Below, piece by piece: positions 13,519-14,243 of a stretch of 14,243 nucleotides of DNA. Origin of the DNA: JBEKSX01 sp049516635 (lineage in GTDB: Bacteria > Bacteroidota > Ignavibacteria > Tepidaquicellales > OLB5). The notes beneath the pieces are model-generated. The model saw nothing but the letters and a program-made list of their open reading frames with translations. It was not told the DNA's origin and searched no databases. Location: NCBI GenBank assembly GCA_049516635.1, contig JBEKSX010000102.1:1-14243 (forward strand), in the 5' to 3' direction. How positions within the stretch are numbered: the first letter of the stretch is position 1; every line of letters begins with the position of its first letter. The position numbers and the translations under genes are program-made.

Positions 13519-13591
13519 CTAAGCTACGGGGAAATTAAATAGGAGTCAATTATACAATGGGATGAAAAAGGAACTACATCTCTTGGGTGAG
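13519..13591 (-). promoter_or_regulatory. Promoter module 5 with shared 47-bp box
   Basis: The box (13591 to 13545) starts CTCACCC, holds AGATGTAGTTCC and TTTTTCATC, and ends ATAATTGAC. The TTG at 13547-13549, a 20-nt spacer and TAGCTTAG (13519-13526) follow. It lies 30 nt before the Ig-like protein start. Confidence 0.75.
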
Positions 13592-13594
13592 GAG

Positions 13595-13663
13595 CTAAAA
13601 AATATTTATAGGGGTATCCTTTTTCCGGTCTGTTAATAATTTTTTAATTTCTTCCTTAGCTAT
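13595..13663 (-). pseudogene. Remnant of a DUF1003-like gene 5' end
   Basis: The minus strand reads IAKEEIKKLLTDR from 13663, then leaves the family and stops (TAG 13595-13597). This aligns with the DUF1003 start MANKEIEKLSTDQ at 2407, and the DNA before both also matches: a GAAAC-n-AAT-n-TAGTTTC palindrome, ATTCTTAATC and an A-rich leader. The ATG is replaced by ATA. The match is short, so homology is likely but not certain. Confidence 0.35.
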
Positions 13664-13700
13664 TGTTTTATTATTTATTCGATTAAGAATTCATCAGCTG

Positions 13701-13725
13701 GAAACTACATTAGTTTCAAACTAAT
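13701..13725. promoter_or_regulatory. Overlapping palindromes, operator-like
   Basis: The perfect inverted repeat GAAACTACATTAGTTTC (13701-13717, 7-bp arms, 3-nt centre) overlaps ATTAGTTTCAAACTAAT (13709-13725, 8-bp arms). The first corresponds to the palindrome at 2450-2466 upstream of the intact DUF1003 leader. Read on the minus strand it contains ATGTAGTTTCC, close to ATGTAGTTCC of the 47-bp box. Confidence 0.35.
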
Positions 13726-13730
13726 TAAAT

Positions 13731-13752
13731 AAGCCCGTTTATAAACGGGCTT
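13731..13752 (-). terminator. Hairpin, possible terminator of the right-edge gene
   Basis: AAGCCCGTTT (13731-13740) pairs perfectly with AAACGGGCTT (13743-13752). The 2-nt loop must open slightly, and the following minus-strand sequence (ATTTAATT) is only moderately U-rich. It lies about 145 bp past the stop at 13898. Confidence 0.45.
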
Positions 13753-13787
13753 TGGTAATCTACTCAAATGAATAATAAGTAACGTAA

Positions 13788-13894
13788 CAGGATTTTAAAA
13801 AATGTGTTAAAGTTAGAGGTAATGATGACAAAGGATGTTATACGTTTACGGACCCGACGGAAACCGGATCCAGCTTGTAAATCCGGCTTATTGA
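13788..13894 (+). pseudogene. C-terminal remnant of a VOC/glyoxalase-fold protein, frameshifted
   Basis: The plus strand reads QDFKKCVKVRGNDDKGCYTF then TDP in one frame. One base of shift gives DGNRIQLVNPAY and a TGA at 13892-13894. Joined, TDPDGNRIQL is the classic C-terminal motif of VOC (glyoxalase/dioxygenase) proteins, and VKVRG-x-YTF fits the strand before it. The rest of the gene is missing upstream (stop at 13785-13787). A one-base deletion in the CCC near 13853-13855 would explain the shift. Confidence 0.45.
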
Positions 13895-13897
13895 TCT

Positions 13898-14243
13898 CTA
13901 CAATTTTATTTTAATAGAGTAACAATAACTGGTTATTGAATATATCTTAGATTTGCTGCTATTATCGATACTTCCATTAACTAATGCTGAAATGATATTT
14001 TTCGCAATAAAACCGGCTATACTTTGAATTATTGTAGGGGTTCTAGACCAAAGATTCATGAAATTATCAATTGCTAAAATATATGCACTTTGGAAAAATA
14101 ATAATTGTAAATGCTCATTAATCGTTTTTATTGGAATTAAATATCGTCTGGTTCGCAATACTGAGCCTTCAACTTTCGCCGCACGATAGCGAAAGTGGAG
14201 GCTTTTTGCGAGCTGTTGAAGCCATTTTCGCGCTAATTCAGGT
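13898..14243 (-). CDS. Unidentified protein, C-terminal 114 residues (start beyond window)
   Basis: The frame is open from the right edge to TAG 13898-13900. Visible residues begin PELARKWLQQLAKSLHFRYR, then AAKVEGSVLRTRRYLIPIKT, then INEHLQLLFFQSAYILAIDN, a hydrophobic segment around SIAGFIAKNIISAL, and a polar tail ending YSIKIKL. A standard in-frame start inside the window would be a TTG at 14156-14158, but the upstream part is also protein-like. GC content falls from the right edge to the stop. No family is recognised; a membrane-associated tail is possible. The VOC remnant on the other strand ends 3 bp away, tail to tail. Confidence 0.45.
   Translation of the reverse strand, partial: PELARKWLQQLAKSLHFRYRAAKVEGSVLRTRRYLIPIKTINEHLQLLFFQSAYILAIDNFMNLWSRTPTIIQSIAGFIAKNIISALVNGSIDNSSKSKIYSITSYCYSIKIKL

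Overview
The window looks like chromosomal DNA from a low-GC member of the Bacteroidota/Chlorobi/Ignavibacteria group. The evidence is a secreted protein ending in a type IX secretion sorting domain with the NYPNPFNP signature, a DUF3943 outer-membrane-type protein, A-rich leaders mostly without Shine-Dalgarno sites, and promoters of the TTG-N20-TAnnTTTG type. Every gene with good support lies on the minus strand, so transcription runs from right to left. The only plus-strand coding trace is a small broken VOC (glyoxalase-fold) fragment near the right end.

Layout from left to right: (i) 1-705, the N-terminal part of a DUF6600-type lipoprotein gene, cut by the window edge. (ii) 1039-2407, a LysE-family exporter preceded by a DUF1003 membrane protein gene that carries an in-frame amber codon. 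(iii) 2580-4342, a second copy of the DUF6600 lipoprotein, split by a 55-bp net deletion and ending in a long 9-residue repeat tract. Together with about 390 bp of upstream DNA it is a diverged duplicate of 1-1028. (iv) 4734-5291, a small secreted DxDxDG protein with a hydrophobic tail. (v) 5525-6340, a zincin-like protein with an internal duplication. (vi) 6520-9051, a DUF3943 protein and a PAP2 phosphatase in one likely operon. (vii) 9194-9928, a NarL/FixJ response regulator with no kinase gene beside it. (viii) 10064-10480, two small membrane proteins. (ix) 10757-12457, a T9SS-sorted protein with propeller-like repeats. (x) 12682-13488, a secreted protein with two NBR1-type Ig-like domains. 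(xi) 13595-14243, remnants (a DUF1003-like 5' end and a VOC C-terminus) and the end of an unidentified gene.

The most striking signal is regulatory. Five genes for exported proteins (both DUF6600 copies, the DxDxDG protein, the propeller-like T9SS protein and the Ig-like protein) share a promoter module of exactly 73 bp: a conserved 47-bp box ending in ATTGAC, a 20-nt spacer, and a TAnnTTTG-like -7 element. Twelve consecutive bases of the box (AGATGTAGTTCC) are the same in all five. This looks like a local envelope or secretion regulon under one activator. The orphan response regulator in the same window is a candidate, but nothing in the sequence links it to the box.

Intergenic stretches above 300 bp: 706-1038 and 4343-4733 hold this promoter module, a second upstream element and a conserved hairpin. 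13489-13897 holds the module, the remnants and a hairpin. No rRNA, tRNA, CRISPR array or intact insertion sequence was seen.
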